DNA from: Tachypleus tridentatus
Taxonomy: Eukaryota; Arthropoda; Merostomata; Xiphosura; Limulidae
Assembly: GCF_004210375.1 (NCBI RefSeq)
Contig: NC_134834.1
Coordinates: forward strand, 140,401,009-140,465,008
DNA: 64,000 nt
Direction of reading: 5' to 3'
Position 1 is the first letter of the stretch, and each line of letters starts with the position of its first letter. The position numbers were made by a program, and so were the translations under genes. Shown here in pieces: positions 38,357 to 52,351 of this stretch. Below the pieces are notes generated by a model. The model made no database searches. It saw nothing but the letters and a program-made list of their open reading frames with translations, and had not been told where the DNA came from.

Positions 38357-38485
38357 TACCCCCCGTTAGTACAGCGGTATGTCTCCGGATTTACAATGCT
38401 AAAATCAGGGGTTCGATTCCCCTCGGTGGGCTGAGCAGATAGCCCGATGTGGCTTTGCTATAAGAAAAACACACAAACACACACA
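38357..38485 (+). mobile_element. Type-2 short SINE with perfect TSD
   Basis: A full short copy with head CCCCGTTAGTACAGCGGTAT, B-box GGGGTTCGATTCCCC, the body GATAGCCCGATGTGGCTTTG and an ACACACA tail. A perfect 13-bp duplication, GGGTTTCTCTGGA, lies at 38344-38356 and 38486-38498. This is the reference copy for the type-2 fragments in the window. Confidence 0.93.
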
Positions 38486-38552
38486 GGGTTTCTCTGGAGG
38501 TACTCCTGTTTTCCTCCCACATCCAAATATTGGATTTTAGGATTTATCGATC

Positions 38553-38843
38553 TCAACTAACCAAATTTTTTTTCATGAGTGACACTTTAACCTTCATTAT
38601 TTTTGCCCTGCCGTTGCCAATTTTCTTCAGAACCCTTTTCTTTTTCTGACTTTTTCTCTTAACCCTTATGGTGCTTTTTAATATTATGCCTCTCGCGCCA
38701 TCGCAAATCAAGTGTGGGGTGAATAGAAGAATTTTTCTGAACACCTCCGATTGCTTTTTGTCTTGGAGTATTTCCGCCATGACTTGAATTTGAAGGGAAA
38801 GATTTGAACGGGGCAAGCATGTTTGATTCAGTACATAAGCCAT
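38553..38843 (-). CDS. Hypothetical basic protein ORF
   Basis: A 96-codon frame opens with MAYVLNQTCLPRSNLSLQ and ends in a strongly basic tail with repeated KKK-type runs (VKRKSQKKKRVLKK). It overlaps the likely 3' end of the LINE by only a few bases on the other strand. I do not recognise it. It may be one exon of a small nuclear or ribosome-like protein, a relic of inserted DNA, or chance. There is no splice or promoter support. Confidence 0.2.
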   Translation of the reverse strand: MAYVLNQTCLPRSNLSLQIQVMAEILQDKKQSEVFRKILLFTPHLICDGARGIILKSTIRVKRKSQKKKRVLKKIGNGRAKIMKVKVSLMKKNLVS

Positions 38844-39199
38844 ATCTAAGGAAAATATAAAAAAAATATGAGGTTTCTATTTTATATTCCAGCTTGTCAA
38901 TATCAGTAATTTAAGTTTTTAATCTGTACGAAACTATAGACTTAGTATTTTGGCACCATTAATACCTAATTTTAAATGTGCTGCATTCAACATAACAAGT
39001 GACTCACTAAAATCTGTATTTGAATGTATTCTTTGAATATTTACTTTTAACTTGAGAAATTAACTCATATATAATATTAAAGTTTGAATTAATAATCCGT
39101 GATAACGAGAAAACCCACTTGTAGAGAAAAATATATACATAAAAACAGCTGGTATGGGCTGAGAAAAGTCAACAAACAAAAGTAAATCTATCCCACGAA

Positions 39200-39715
39200 T
39201 TAAAAAATCACGAAACCATATACTGCGGCATACCATATATTTCCAACATTAGCAGAAAAAAACCAACATTTGGCAAAAACTAGTAACAAAATATGACATC
39301 TCAGTTAATACCAAATTTATTCAAAAACCAGGCACAAAACTAATGTCTATACTATGTAAAAACTACACTAACATTACTTATAAAATATAATGTGATAACT
39401 GCCACGACTTCTATATTGGAGAAACAAGCAGAAAAATGGAAATCAGATTCAAAAAACACAAAAACCTTCACATGTTTTCGAACACTGCAAGTCAAATAAA
39501 CACAATATAACCATAGAAAATACCCAAATACTAAATAAAAAAACAAACATAAACAAACGCAAAATTAAAAAAGCCTTACTCATACAACAACTCAAGCCCA
39601 AAATAAACAAATATAAAGGAACACCTTTTACCTATATTGTAAATACAATCAAACATCTTGACACGCCCTCTACATTCCTACACTCAATTACACAAACCCC
39701 TTCAAACATGTGGTC
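39200..39715 (+). pseudogene. Penelope GIY-YIG endonuclease remnant
   Basis: Frames join across small shifts to give FIQKPGTKLMSILCKNYTN, then CDNCHDFYIGETSRKMEIRF, VFEHCKSNKHNITIEN and KKALLIQQLKPKINKYKG. YIGETSR with the following basic residues and EHCKSNKHNI is the pattern of the GIY-YIG nuclease domain at the C-terminus of Penelope-like elements. It is thought to nick target DNA for reverse transcription. The upstream reverse transcriptase is missing, and a TAA precedes CDNC. Confidence 0.75.
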
Positions 39716-39725
39716 AGCTATCGAT

Positions 39726-40001
39726 TGTTTGTTTGTTTTGGAATTTTGCACAAAGCTACTCGAGGGCTATCTGTGCTAGCCGTCCCTAATTTAGCAGTGT
39801 AAGACTAGAGGGAAGGCAGCTAGTCATCACCACCCACCGCCAACTCTTGGGATACTCTTGTACCAACGAATAGTGGGATTGACCGTCACATTATAACGCC
39901 CCCACGGCTGGGAGGGCGAGCATGTTTAGCGCGGCGCGGGCGCGAACCCGCGACCCTCGGATTACGAGTCGCACGCCTTACGCGCTCGGCCATGCCAGGC
40001 C
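39726..40001 (-). mobile_element. Type-1 SINE inside Penelope element
   Basis: It reads from TGTTTGTTTGTTTTGGAATT to GGCCATGCCAGGC. A perfect 13-bp duplication, GTCAGCTATCGAT, flanks it at 39713-39725 and 40002-40014. It shares the GCGCGAACCCGCGACC variant with the copy at 17969, so both may come from one source copy. Confidence 0.96.
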
Positions 40002-40360
40002 GTCAGCTATCGATCAGTTACCTCTTTCTTTCTTTATGAACCTGACGATGACCGAAGAAGGTCGAAACGTTGTTCGCTCCTCTACATAAAAATATTTTCT
40101 CAACTTATACCAGTCGTTTTTACGTATATAAAGTTTGAATTATAATCTATAATGTGATTCCAAACTTATCGACATAAATTCATAAAATAGTAGTTTAATA
40201 ACATTTTTAATGCAAGTCAACAAACGCGGTGACATAGCCTTTCACCTGTGGCTCATCACAAAAAAGTTAATATAATTAATTTCATGAAAATCTAGACAAA
40301 CATGAAAAGGGCAGTGCATTTTAGTCAATTTTGAAAGTATTTGTTTTACGATGCGCTGTT

Positions 40361-40522
40361 ATGACAATCACTTGTATAATATTTTTCTCTTCAGCAATAA
40401 TTGTTAATCAAATACAGTCGCTAGTTGAACAATTATGTGATTATGATCCCAAATTCCTATTACGTTGCTGTAACTATGAATTTAATAAAACTGCTATCCA
40501 AGCAGCTATTCGGAGCATATAG
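40361..40522 (+). CDS. Small secreted-peptide candidate
   Basis: A 53-residue frame starts MTITCIIFFSSAIIVNQIQS, which looks like a signal peptide, followed by QLCDYDPKFLLRCCNYEFNK with a C-x9-CC pattern. The frame is also open upstream to 40331. It ends 6 bases before the mariner insertion at 40528. No family is recognised and no splice or promoter evidence was found, so chance is possible. Confidence 0.25.
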   Translation: MTITCIIFFSSAIIVNQIQSLVEQLCDYDPKFLLRCCNYEFNKTAIQAAIRSI

Positions 40523-40527
40523 AGATA

Positions 40528-41409
40528 CGAGGTCTGTTCAAAAAATACGCGGACTGACGTCATAAAACAAAATGTACTTTATTTAGAAGTTACAGGTCTG
40601 GGACCCCTTCAAAGTACTCTCCTCCCCAACGCACACGCTTATCCCAACGGTGTTTCCACTTGTTGAAATAGTCCTGGTACGCTTCTTTTGTAATGTCCTC
40701 CAGCTCCTTCGTCGTATTTGCCTTAATCTCGGGAATCGTCTCAAATCTTCTTCCTTTCAAGGGTCTTTTGAGTTTGGGGAACAAAAAAAAATCGCAAGGA
40801 GCAAGGTCAGGTGAGTAGGGGGGGGGAAAGAACAGTGATCGAGTGTTTGGCCAAAAACTCACGAGTTCTGAGGCACAAATTTTGCAGTAACGCAGTGCAT
40901 CTTCAATTTTTCGGTCAAAATCTCGTAACAAGATCCAACTGGTATCCCACACTCTTCATCAAGCTCCCTGACAGTCAGACGTTGATTTTGTCCACGTGTG
41001 GGTCGTCAGTTGACGTGGAAGGACGTCCAGGACGCTCATCATCTTCAATGGACTGTCGACCATCCTTAAAACGTTCATGCCACTTGAAACATGCCGTACG
41101 CTTCATAGCAACATCACCGTAAGCCGTGTTAAGCATAGCAAAAGTTTCAGTCGCAGATTTTCCAAGTTTAACACAAAATTTCACAGCAAGTCGTTGCTCC
41201 TTCAGGTCATTCATTCTGAAATCCGCCAAACGAAAAAATCGCACTTCACTTAAAACCGCGTAGCTAATACACAAATGAAGATATCTACAATCGGGAAATG
41301 GCGTCGTAATCAGCTGATCTGTGCAAACCTAGCGACACCAAGCGGATTCCCCTGGAACCAACTGGAGCCGCGCAATTCAAACAGTCCGCGTATTTTTGAA
41401 CAATCCTCA
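40528..41409 (-). mobile_element. Mariner transposon, internally deleted
   Basis: The ends are inverted copies sharing GAGGxxTGTTCAAAAA and AATACGCGGACTG. TA duplications lie at 40526-40527 and 41410-41411. The total of 882 bp is well below the roughly 1.3 kb usual for mariner, because the middle of the transposase is missing. Confidence 0.93.
40590..41220 (-). pseudogene. Mariner transposase, central catalytic part deleted
   Basis: The N-terminal DNA-binding part runs from MNDLKEQRLAVKFCVKLGKS (41214 downward) through FKWHERFKDGRQSIEDDERP. It continues in shifted frames to the EILTEKLKMHCVTAKFVP region near 40875. It then jumps straight to REFLAKHSITVL and PYSPDLAPCDFFLFPKLKRP, ending in GGEYFEG near 40600. 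The first two catalytic Asp blocks are lost. The protein cannot catalyse, but the ends could still be moved by an active relative. Confidence 0.88.
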
Positions 41410-41827
41410 TAGTGTCACGTGATTAATAAAATGATAATAATCCATTTCCTTATAACAATAATTATATTCGTTTTTGATCAACTCACTCATGCAAAAAATC
41501 CGTGTATTAAATCCTGAATTAAGCAACTGTTTTCCAATAAACAAAACTACATTTATTTCAGAAACACTTAAGAAGAGAGATAAATGACCATGTTATTAAA
41601 CACAAACTACCCTTCCAACAGTTTCAAATAAAAAATATTTCGAAATTTGACACGGCAATTACTTGGATAATAAGCTACCACACAGAACTTAAATTATGCC
41701 ATGTTCGATTTGAGAGGCCGAATATATTCACAATACAAAATTAGGCTAATACTGTTTATTAAATACAGCTCGAATGTAGAAAGTATTTTATAATTCAACA
41801 TCTTGGTTGTAGCTTTTTGTAACTTTT

Positions 41828-41900
41828 ATGTTTGTTGAACACAAAGTTTCACAATGGGTTATCTGTATCTACCAAGTGAGGGTATCGAAACTTGATGTTC
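41828..41900 (-). mobile_element. Type-2 SINE fragment
   Basis: GAACACAAAGTTTCACAATG and GGGTATCGAAAC match the 3' body and B-box end of the short SINE in reverse. Confidence 0.6.
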
Positions 41901-43675
41901 TTTGGTAATACAGATAATACCTGATCTGTCTGCGAAGATATCGCTGCAACGTTGCACCTTACACAAACAAGTCAATGACTGAAATGTCCTTCACTGGCTA
42001 ATTATATGACGTCTAGATGATACAGCCATAAATGTATGTTATGAGAACGACCAGTCACGTGGAAAGGTAGTTGTTATGGACAATTTCAGCGTTTTCTTTC
42101 TAGTAAGGAGCATAAGATTTATTCAATTCTAGTAGGTTTTAGAAGTACAAGTACCTGTTCGAAAGAAATTTTAAATAGTAGAACTGTTTATTGATTCACA
42201 AAAAAGTTAAAAGTCTAGTGTCTTGACAAAACAAAGTGCACTGTGTTTTTGCTTGTAAATATAAATATTGTTTTGCACTTTAGAGGCAACATACCCAATA
42301 CTTTGTGAAGAAACCAGTTATTTTGAGAATACCACTAAAACAAGACAAGTATACAATAAAAAGGACATGTTTGCAGAATAAAACGAAAAGTAAGAATAAA
42401 TAAATTGGCGTTTATAAGAACTGCTTACTCTAACGTAAGTGAAATATTACCAATGTCGTAAAATCTTACTTGTTACAAAACTCACGTAATCTTTATGTAT
42501 TTTCATCTTCGTTGAGCAAATACAAAACAATACGTTTTAGTTGTTCTCCGTGTATCTTGTAGAATCCAAAATAACTTGTTGTAGCTTAACTACCGTTGAA
42601 AAAAAAATTTACAGACTTTCAATATCGTATTAAAGGTTTTCATTAGAAGTACAGGCTGATTTATTTCTCGCCTCTGTGCAAATTATGTCAGAATTCTTAA
42701 TTTTAGATATTTATTATATGTATATCATAACCAATAGGTGTACTGATCTATATAGGTAAATATTGTTTGATAATTTATTATAGCTTTGATAAGTAGGTGA
42801 TACAAATTTCTTTATGAAAGTATAAAACTTCTTAACTTGTCAATAAAACGATGCAAAAAATTAAGACAACAGGTTTCAGTTTCTTTTTTGTTTGCTGATG
42901 ATAAAATGAGTTGCCATTCCCAAATTAATTTATTTCCAATTTCTATAAACGTATAAAATTTAACATAAATGAGATTTGTAAATGTTAACAACATTGAACG
43001 AGAAGATTCTAAGTAATTGATTTAGTTGGTCTCGCAAGAGTTATGTAAGTAGTTCAAAATTATTAATACTGTTATATATGTGTATATATATATATATTTT
43101 TTTTGTTATTAGAGTTAATATATTCTCTTTTAAAATTATCTATTCCGAATCAACGAAAAGTTCCCAGTGCTCGAAAAAGACGGGGTCAACATTTAAAAAT
43201 GCTTGTATTAAGAGTGTAAGTAATATACTCACTAACCCTAACTAATTAGAAACGTTCGGTATTTGGTATTTATAATAGAACTGTTAACTCAAGAGAGGAT
43301 TACCAGCCAAGTACACTAGGTAACAAAATTTTTACTTTTTCTTGTTCCTGGGCAGAAAATGTTATTTCCCAATTGCTTATGCCTAAAGTAAATGGAAAAG
43401 ACTTATTTTTATCTTCAAACTTTGCTTTCGTGACCTGGGAGTGTATAACGAAAACATGATAGGGGACTATATCTGGGACTGAGACGTGAAAAACTACTCA
43501 CTTCTAAACATTTTTGTTCGTTTTTGTATAACTTTAGTATAAATACATGTAAATCTTGATTCATATGTTTTATTCAGATCTTATGTAAATTAAAATGATT
43601 GCCCTTTTTACGTAGAAAATAGGTTAATTTCTAAATTTCCTTATCCAGGTCACAAAAGCAAATTTGAAGGATTGT
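41901..43675. other. Intergenic, nothing recognised
   Basis: AT-rich sequence. A short TA/GT microsatellite lies near 43075-43100. No gene is supported. Confidence 0.5.
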
Positions 43676-43796
43676 TGTTTTGAATTAAGCACAAAGCTAC
43701 ACAATGAGTTATCTATGCTCTGCCCACCACGGGTATCGAAACCCGATTTTTAGCATGGTAAGTCCGCAGACATACCGCTGAGCCACTAGGGTGCAA
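43676..43796 (-). mobile_element. Type-2 short SINE
   Basis: It contains GAATTAAGCACAAAGCTACA, CCACGGGTATCGAAACCCG and CAGACATACCGCTGAGCCAC, the reverse of the type-2 tRNA-like head and body. Confidence 0.85.
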
Positions 43797-44138
43797 ATTT
43801 GAAGGGAATAATGGTCATTTTCTGTACTTTTACAACATAAGCAATTAAAAAATAACACACACTATCCAGGAACAAAATTTGTGCTACATAGTGGTATTAT
43901 CTGTTGTCAAAAGACTCCTCGTAACTGAACTAGGAGTTCACTTTTAGCATTTAATAAAGATGAATCGGTAATGATTAGGTTTAAGGTTTATCTCGGGTTC
44001 GAGCCTTAGCCCTAATCACTAACGATCGATACGAAAGATTCTAGACCGCGTCTCAATTTTTAATCGTAATTGCAACTGAATATAAAATAAATGTAAATTA
44101 TAAGTTATTATTTTAATATTTAATACGTTATATTAAGA

Positions 44139-44415
44139 TGTTTGTTTGTTTTTAATTTCGCGCAAAGCTACATGAGGGCTATCTGCGCTAGCCGTCCCTA
44201 ATTTAGCAGTGCAAGACCAGAGGGAAGGCAACTAGTCATCACCACCTACCACCAACTCTTGGGCTACTATTTTACCGTCGAATAGTGGGATTGACCATCA
44301 CATTATAACGCCCCCACAGCTGAGAGGGCGAGCATGTGTGGTGAAGCGGGGATTCAAACTCGAGATCCTCGGATTACGCGTCGAGTGCCTTAACCACCTG
44401 GCTATGCCGGGCCGT
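44139..44415 (-). mobile_element. Type-1 SINE
   Basis: It reads from TGTTTGTTTGTTTTTAATTT to GGCTATGCCGGGCCG. A short ATTAAGA repeat lies on both sides (44132-44138 and 44418-44424), a likely target duplication. Confidence 0.93.
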
Positions 44416-44658
44416 AAATTAAGAAGAAATGGTAAAACTCAGTTTCTTATCTTTTACTTGATATTTTTCCTGGTTAACAACTCTTGGGAAAATCTCCTTA
44501 TTAGCAGGTGCTCTAATACACTGAAAGAATGTTTCTTCCCACGTCTGTAGTTCAGATGTTAACTGCGTCCTCATTGATAACGCTATTTTAGTAGTAACAG
44601 AGTATTTTCTCTAATACACTATTTATACATATACACTTTTTTGTAAAGAAACAACATC

Positions 44659-44764
44659 CTATACGTCCTCTTGGTGGGACATTCTGTAGACTTATAACGT
44701 TAAATCCGGGTTTCGATTTCCCGCGGTAGGCACAGCAAAAAACCTAGTGTGGCTTTGCTTTTAT
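44659..44764 (+). mobile_element. Type-2 short SINE, diverged
   Basis: AAATCCGGGTTTCGATTTCCC followed by TAGTGTGGCTTTGCTTTTAT matches the B-box and body of the short SINE. The head is eroded. Confidence 0.7.
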
Positions 44765-44919
44765 ATAGCCAAGCAGATCCATAGACAAATTATTCGCTAC
44801 TTTTGATATTCGTGAAATATAGATACAAAATTCTGTGATATAAGTTCCTCTCTTGTGACCTTTTTAATTTCCCCCATCGGACAGTATTTTTCTAAGCCCA
44901 AAATTTTTACATTCGGATG

Positions 44920-45025
44920 GCTGGCCTAATCAGCGACCATATAGGGCTAACATATTCGGCTATGGGTATTCGAACTAAAACATCACCTCAGACTGAGAGT
45001 CAAGCGCCTTAACCACCAGGCCCAA
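44920..45025 (-). mobile_element. Third tRNA-like SINE fragment
   Basis: On the - strand it reads CTGGTGGTTAAGGCGCTTGA then TTAGTTCGAATACCC, a tRNA-like A and B box arrangement. What follows (GTTAGCCCTATATGG) differs from the type-1 and type-2 bodies. It may be a separate SINE family or a decayed tRNA pseudogene. Confidence 0.5.
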
Positions 45026-45244
45026 GTCTCTGACTGATGAATATTACGTTTTCTACTATGTGTATGTGGAATTCAGGTGTTGAACGAAAGGTGCAAAGAA
45101 ACCTGGTATTTTCCTTCTTGGGGAAAGAGTGTTGCTAGCAGAGTCGCATACACTGGTCAAAGTTGTGAATCTCTTGTCTGATTAACCATAATTAAACATA
45201 AATAGCTAATTCAAAATTATAGCAAACGAAATACTGACGAAAAC

Positions 45245-45501
45245 TTTTGTTTAATCTTGCGCAAAGATACAGGAGGGCTATCTGCGCTAGCCGTCCCTAA
45301 TTTAGCAGTGTAAGGCAGCTAGTCATCACCACCCATCGCCAACTCTTAAGCTACTCTTTTACCAACGAATAGTGGGATTAACCGTAGCATTATAACGCTC
45401 CCAACGCTGAAAGGGCAAGCATGTTTGGTGCGACGGGGATTCGAACCCACGACCCTCAGATTACGAGTCGAACGCCTTAACCCACCTGGTCATGCCGGGC
45501 C
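45245..45501 (-). mobile_element. Type-1 SINE
   Basis: It reads from TTTTGTTTAATCTTGCGCAAAG to GGTCATGCCGGGCC. Flanks 45232-45244 and 45502-45514 (TACTGxCGAAAAC) are a 13-bp duplication with one mismatch. A deletion removed part of the CTAGAGGGAAGG block. Confidence 0.94.
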
Positions 45502-45617
45502 TACTGGCGAAAACGATATTTTGCACTCACAAAACAAAATAAAGATAATTTGTAACCAGCGTTTATATCAAATAGTATTGTACAGAGTTATGGAAGACCA
45601 GAGATAAGGGACACTAA

Positions 45618-45883
45618 AATAGTTTGGTTTCTTTTGAACTTCGCAAAAAAAAAACAATCGAGAACTATCTGTCTAACTTAACAGTGACAGACTAGAGGGA
45701 AGACAACTGGTCAACAACACCTACCAATAATTCTTGGGATTTTGTTTTAATAACGAAGAGTGGAATTGACCGACACATTATAATGTTCCAATGACTGAAA
45801 AGACAAGCATGTTCGGTGAAGGGGATTCAAACTCACAACCCACAGATTGCGAATTAAGTGCCCTAATTACCAGTAATGTCAAA
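45618..45883 (-). mobile_element. Type-1 SINE, old and diverged
   Basis: GACTAGAGGGAAGACAACTGG, TGACCGACACATTATAATG and GGGGATTCAAACTCACAAC follow the SINE order with many changes. It is clearly older than its neighbour at 45245. Confidence 0.85.
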
Positions 45884-46117
45884 CAAACTCGAAAGAAAGA
45901 AAAATAAATATACTGTATAGAGTTATGTTTTCTCTGAGTGAATTGTAATAAATCTGTAAGTGATCATCTTGGTGACCCCTCGCATGGTAGTGTTATTCAG
46001 ATTCAAAGAACTGTTATAGCAAAGAAAAATATGAATGCTATTACATCATGCTTTTCTTTATCTTATCTAATCTACACCTGATTTTCAATTTCTCTTCCCA
46101 CCATCTATCAAATGACA

Positions 46118-46125
46118 TATAAAGA
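46118..46125 (+). promoter_or_regulatory. TATA box of astacin gene
   Basis: TATAAAGA lies 57 bp upstream of the astacin ATG. A start of transcription about 30 bp further on, near 46148, would leave a leader of about 25 nt. This is placed by motif and spacing only. Confidence 0.5.
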
Positions 46126-46174
46126 GATCGGACATTTTTACTCCACGTTAGTTGTGGTCGTTAAATATCTGGTC

Positions 46175-49237
<3,063 letters not shown>

Positions 49238-49265
49238 TATGCTTCTCTGTAATATAAATAATCAT

Positions 49266-49307
49266 AATAAACACAGTGTAGACAGCGAGTTTTTTCTCTA
49301 CAATAAA
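49266..49307 (+). terminator. Astacin polyadenylation signals
   Basis: Two AATAAA hexamers lie at 49266-49271 and 49302-49307, 29 and 65 bases after the stop codon. They would give a short 3' untranslated region. Confidence 0.6.
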
Positions 49308-50039
49308 GAAAAATCATCTTATAAATGTTAAGGTTGTTAAACTTGTGTAAAGTGCTATGAAGGAAATTTAAATTTTCAAATTTCAGTATTAAATCAAGAA
49401 CTTTTGAAAATCACAAATTTCAGATAAAAAACCACGCTTTTCCTCATACTGGATTGTTTAAAAGTATTAAATGCTTGTTCTAAAGACACGTGTCAGTTTC
49501 AAAAACTCCTAAATTTGACATTATAAAAATAACTAAGAATAGAAAAGGTTGGATGTTTTGGTGTTTTATGGCGCAAAGCAGCAAGGTTATCTGCGTCAAT
49601 CATTCGGTAAAAAGTTAAAATTAAAGTAAAATTATTAAAATTCATAAAAGGAAATTAAGGTAAAACAAAACACAGTCTAATTTTTGGATTTAAAAAAGCA
49701 TTAAAACCAATTTTTACATCTAGTCTACAGCAGTAAGAGAAACACTACAGTAATACAAGTTGTAAAGGGCTTTCTGTAGCATAATTATCATAACTCGCCA
49801 TGATGACTAACGGGTAAGTTAAAAAATCAGCGTTGTTCACCTGAAGTTGGCCTTTACAGTCCTGGTTTCGAGAGTATTTGATGTTACAGCCATTTTCCAA
49901 TTTCAAATCGAACTAGATGTACTTTGATTCTTAAAAGGGTATCACCTATTTAGGTCCAATTTATAACTTAAAAAAACTCAAATAACATTAAAAAGATTAA
50001 TGGTCTTTAAAAAAACTAAAAACATTTCTCAGGTGGACA

Positions 50040-52330
50040 ATCTCACCATCGCCAATAACACTGTCTAACGTCATGGATAAGCCCTGGGACAAAACATGTT
50101 TAAAATGGTGCAGTCGTTGAGAGTCGTAACAAAGGCAAGACAGTAAAATGGGTCTGTAGCTGCTGCTCAATATATCTCATGTTCAACGACTGACATAACA
50201 TATGAATGAAAGTCGTCGACATAGAGCCCGTTTGCAACAGTAAGATGGAGTTATTCAGTGATGGCATTAGTCTTTATACTGAAAACTATGACATTCAAAA
50301 CACAGCCCTGTAGAAAAGAACGGGAAAGTGTCGAACCCACACGGACTTGGAATCGCTTGTCCACTAAAACATTTTTAATAAAAATGGGCAAATGGCCACG
50401 TAACCCATATAAATGGAGGTCTCGTAAAATGCCATACCTCCATGTACTATCATAAGCCTTCTCAATGTCAAAGAATATTGATACAAGAGTCGTTTGAGAA
50501 AGGATTCTTTGATTGAAGTTTCAAGTTGAATTAGGTGGTTCACTGTGGAGCGCCATCGTCGGAACCCACATGAAGAGCATTAACCATCATCTCTAAGGTC
50601 TTACAGAGACAGCTCGTCAAAGTAATTGAATGGTAGTTTGAAGGAATCTTGGGATCCTTCCTAGGCTTAGAGAAATGTAGGACAATAGCCTGGCGCCAGG
50701 CGTCAGGAAAAACATTATCATGCCAGATTTGGTTAAAAACAATCAGAAAAGTAACAAGAGAAGCAGAAGATAGATGGTACAGCATTTCGTAGTGAACATC
50801 ATTAGGTCCAACTGATGCACTGCCAGACCGACGAAGGGCCAGTTTGAGTTCCATCAGTGTAAAGGGATGATTGTAGCCATAGAGACAATGAGCTCGAAAG
50901 GTTTGGTTTGTTTAGAATTTCGCGCAAAGCTACTCGAGGGCTATCTAAGCTATAACGAATAGTCAGATTGACCGTCACAGCTGGAAGGGCAAGCATGTTT
51001 GGTGTGACGGGGATTCGAACCCGCGACCCTTACGTTACGAGTCGAGTACCTTAACCACCTGACCAAGCTGTAAGCCCGACTCAAAATGAAAGAAGTGATC
51101 ACTCTGCCCGAGTCTTAATGGTCAAGAAGGTAAAGGATGAAGCAGAATTGCTAAATACCTGGAAAAAGGTTTTACCTGGAGTATCGGCGATGTTCCGGGT
51201 ATCAGCTACTTCTTGGCCATCAGAGAGCAAGATCGTGAGGGGGACAGAATTATATTGCACACTGACCTGTCGATTCTTGTCTCATATGACTTTGGAACAG
51301 GTGATAGAAGATGTGCTGGTTGTGAATTGAATCAAAGATTCCTTCTGGCTTTAACGTCTCACCCACTGAGCATGTGAATGGGCCTGCTGAAAAGCGATGT
51401 GGTTCGAGAGTGTGGGATACCTACGAAAAGTATCTCGGGCCCGTTTATGAGATTTCTGTGACATGTGGCAGGCAGAATTTCACCATGGACGAGAATATTG
51501 TGGAAAACGTGTCGAAGTTTTAGGAATACACTGAGCAGGTGTCTGTACAATACAGTCAGTTACTGCTGCCACACAGTCATCTATTGATGGCTTACAAACA
51601 ATGGCAGGATTAAGTTCAACGAGAGCAGTGAAAAAGGGCCAGTTTGCATGATCCAGCTTCCATCGAGGCATGCGGGTCGGGATGGCATCAACCACGGCCA
51701 GTCTCTCTCAAAATTATAGGAAAATGATCACTGCCTCTTGGATTATTGTCAACCCTCCAGGAAAAGTGGTAGAAAAGTCAAGAGGAGCAAACTGAGAAAT
51801 GAATAACAGAAAAGGACAGATTTGGTGCATAAAAACAAGTATAAGAACCACTATTGAAAAGAGAAAGGTTGTGATCAGAAAGCATATGCTCTATGGAGTG
51901 GCACCTCCCTTCAATATCAGCACTTCTCCAGAGGAGATGATGTCCATTAAAGTCCCCCAGGATTAAATAGGGTGATGGCAACAGTTCATTGAGAGCATCA
52001 AGGGTTGATTAATCATAGGTCTCTCCACACAACAGGTAGAGAGAACAAACAGTGATGGTATGACCCAAGGAAACACGGATGGCTATGGCCTCCAAGAGTG
52101 TGTCAAGTGGCAAAGACAGGGTGGGCACATGCTGATTAACCCACAGTGTTACCCCTGCATGCATTCGTTCATCACACACCCTGTTCTTTCTGTACAAAGA
52201 AAACTGCTGAAAGGTGACTGTATCGACAGGTTTCAGAAATGTTTCCTGTATGAAAAAAAACATACAGGACAGTAGAAAGCAATCAGTGCTTTGACATTAT
52301 CCGGATTAGAATGTAAACCTCGACAATTCC
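50040..52330 (-). pseudogene. LINE ORF2, endonuclease and reverse transcriptase
   Basis: The endonuclease is readable from 52263 (FFIQETFLKPVDTVTF, ITVCSLYLLCGE) through LILGDFNGHHLLWRS and IEHMLSDHNLSLFNSGSYT. The RT follows after a decayed stretch and a SINE: ELKLALRRSGSASVGPNDVHYEMLYHL (50854 down), VFPDAWRQAIVLHFSKP, NYHSITLTSCLCKTLE, then in shifted frames DLHLYGLRGHLP-like sequence and GLYVDDFHSYV near 50215, which keeps the YVDD active-site motif. Frameshifts and stops make the copy inactive. Confidence 0.78.
50898..51078 (-). mobile_element. Type-1 SINE inside LINE ORF2, internally deleted
   Basis: It runs from GGTTTGGTTTGTTTAGAATT to CTTAACCACCTGACCAAG. The segment between GGCTATCTAAGC and ATAACGAATAGT lacks about 90 bp of the usual body. 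It sits between the endonuclease and RT parts. Confidence 0.88.
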
Positions 52331-52351
52331 ATTGTTTCAAGGTAACAATTT

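Larger units (their letters stand above)
35450..38570 (+). mobile_element. Non-LTR retrotransposon (jockey-like), decayed
   Basis: A + strand element in the order endonuclease, linker, reverse transcriptase, 3' untranslated region. It is interrupted near its 3' end by a short SINE at 38357-38485, and its 3' sequence (TTTTCCTCCCACATCCAAAT) resumes after it. The 5' limit is uncertain and no ORF1 was identified. Confidence 0.75.
39092..40128 (+). mobile_element. Penelope-like element with inverted tips and TSD
   Basis: A 5'-truncated Penelope-like element. A perfect 14-bp duplication, TAAAGTTTGAATTA, flanks it at 39078-39091 and 40129-40142. The left tip 39132-39166 and right tip 40094-40128 are inverted copies (ACAGCTGGTATGGG / TTATACCAGTCGTTT). 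Near the start is GATAACGAGAAAACCCACTTG, a variant of the motif opening the foldback copies. The 3' part has GAAGGTCGAAACGTTG. A SINE splits it at 39726-40001. Confidence 0.8.

Noticed and set aside
40811-41122. 103-codon + strand frame
   Set aside because: It is the reverse of the mariner transposase coding strand.
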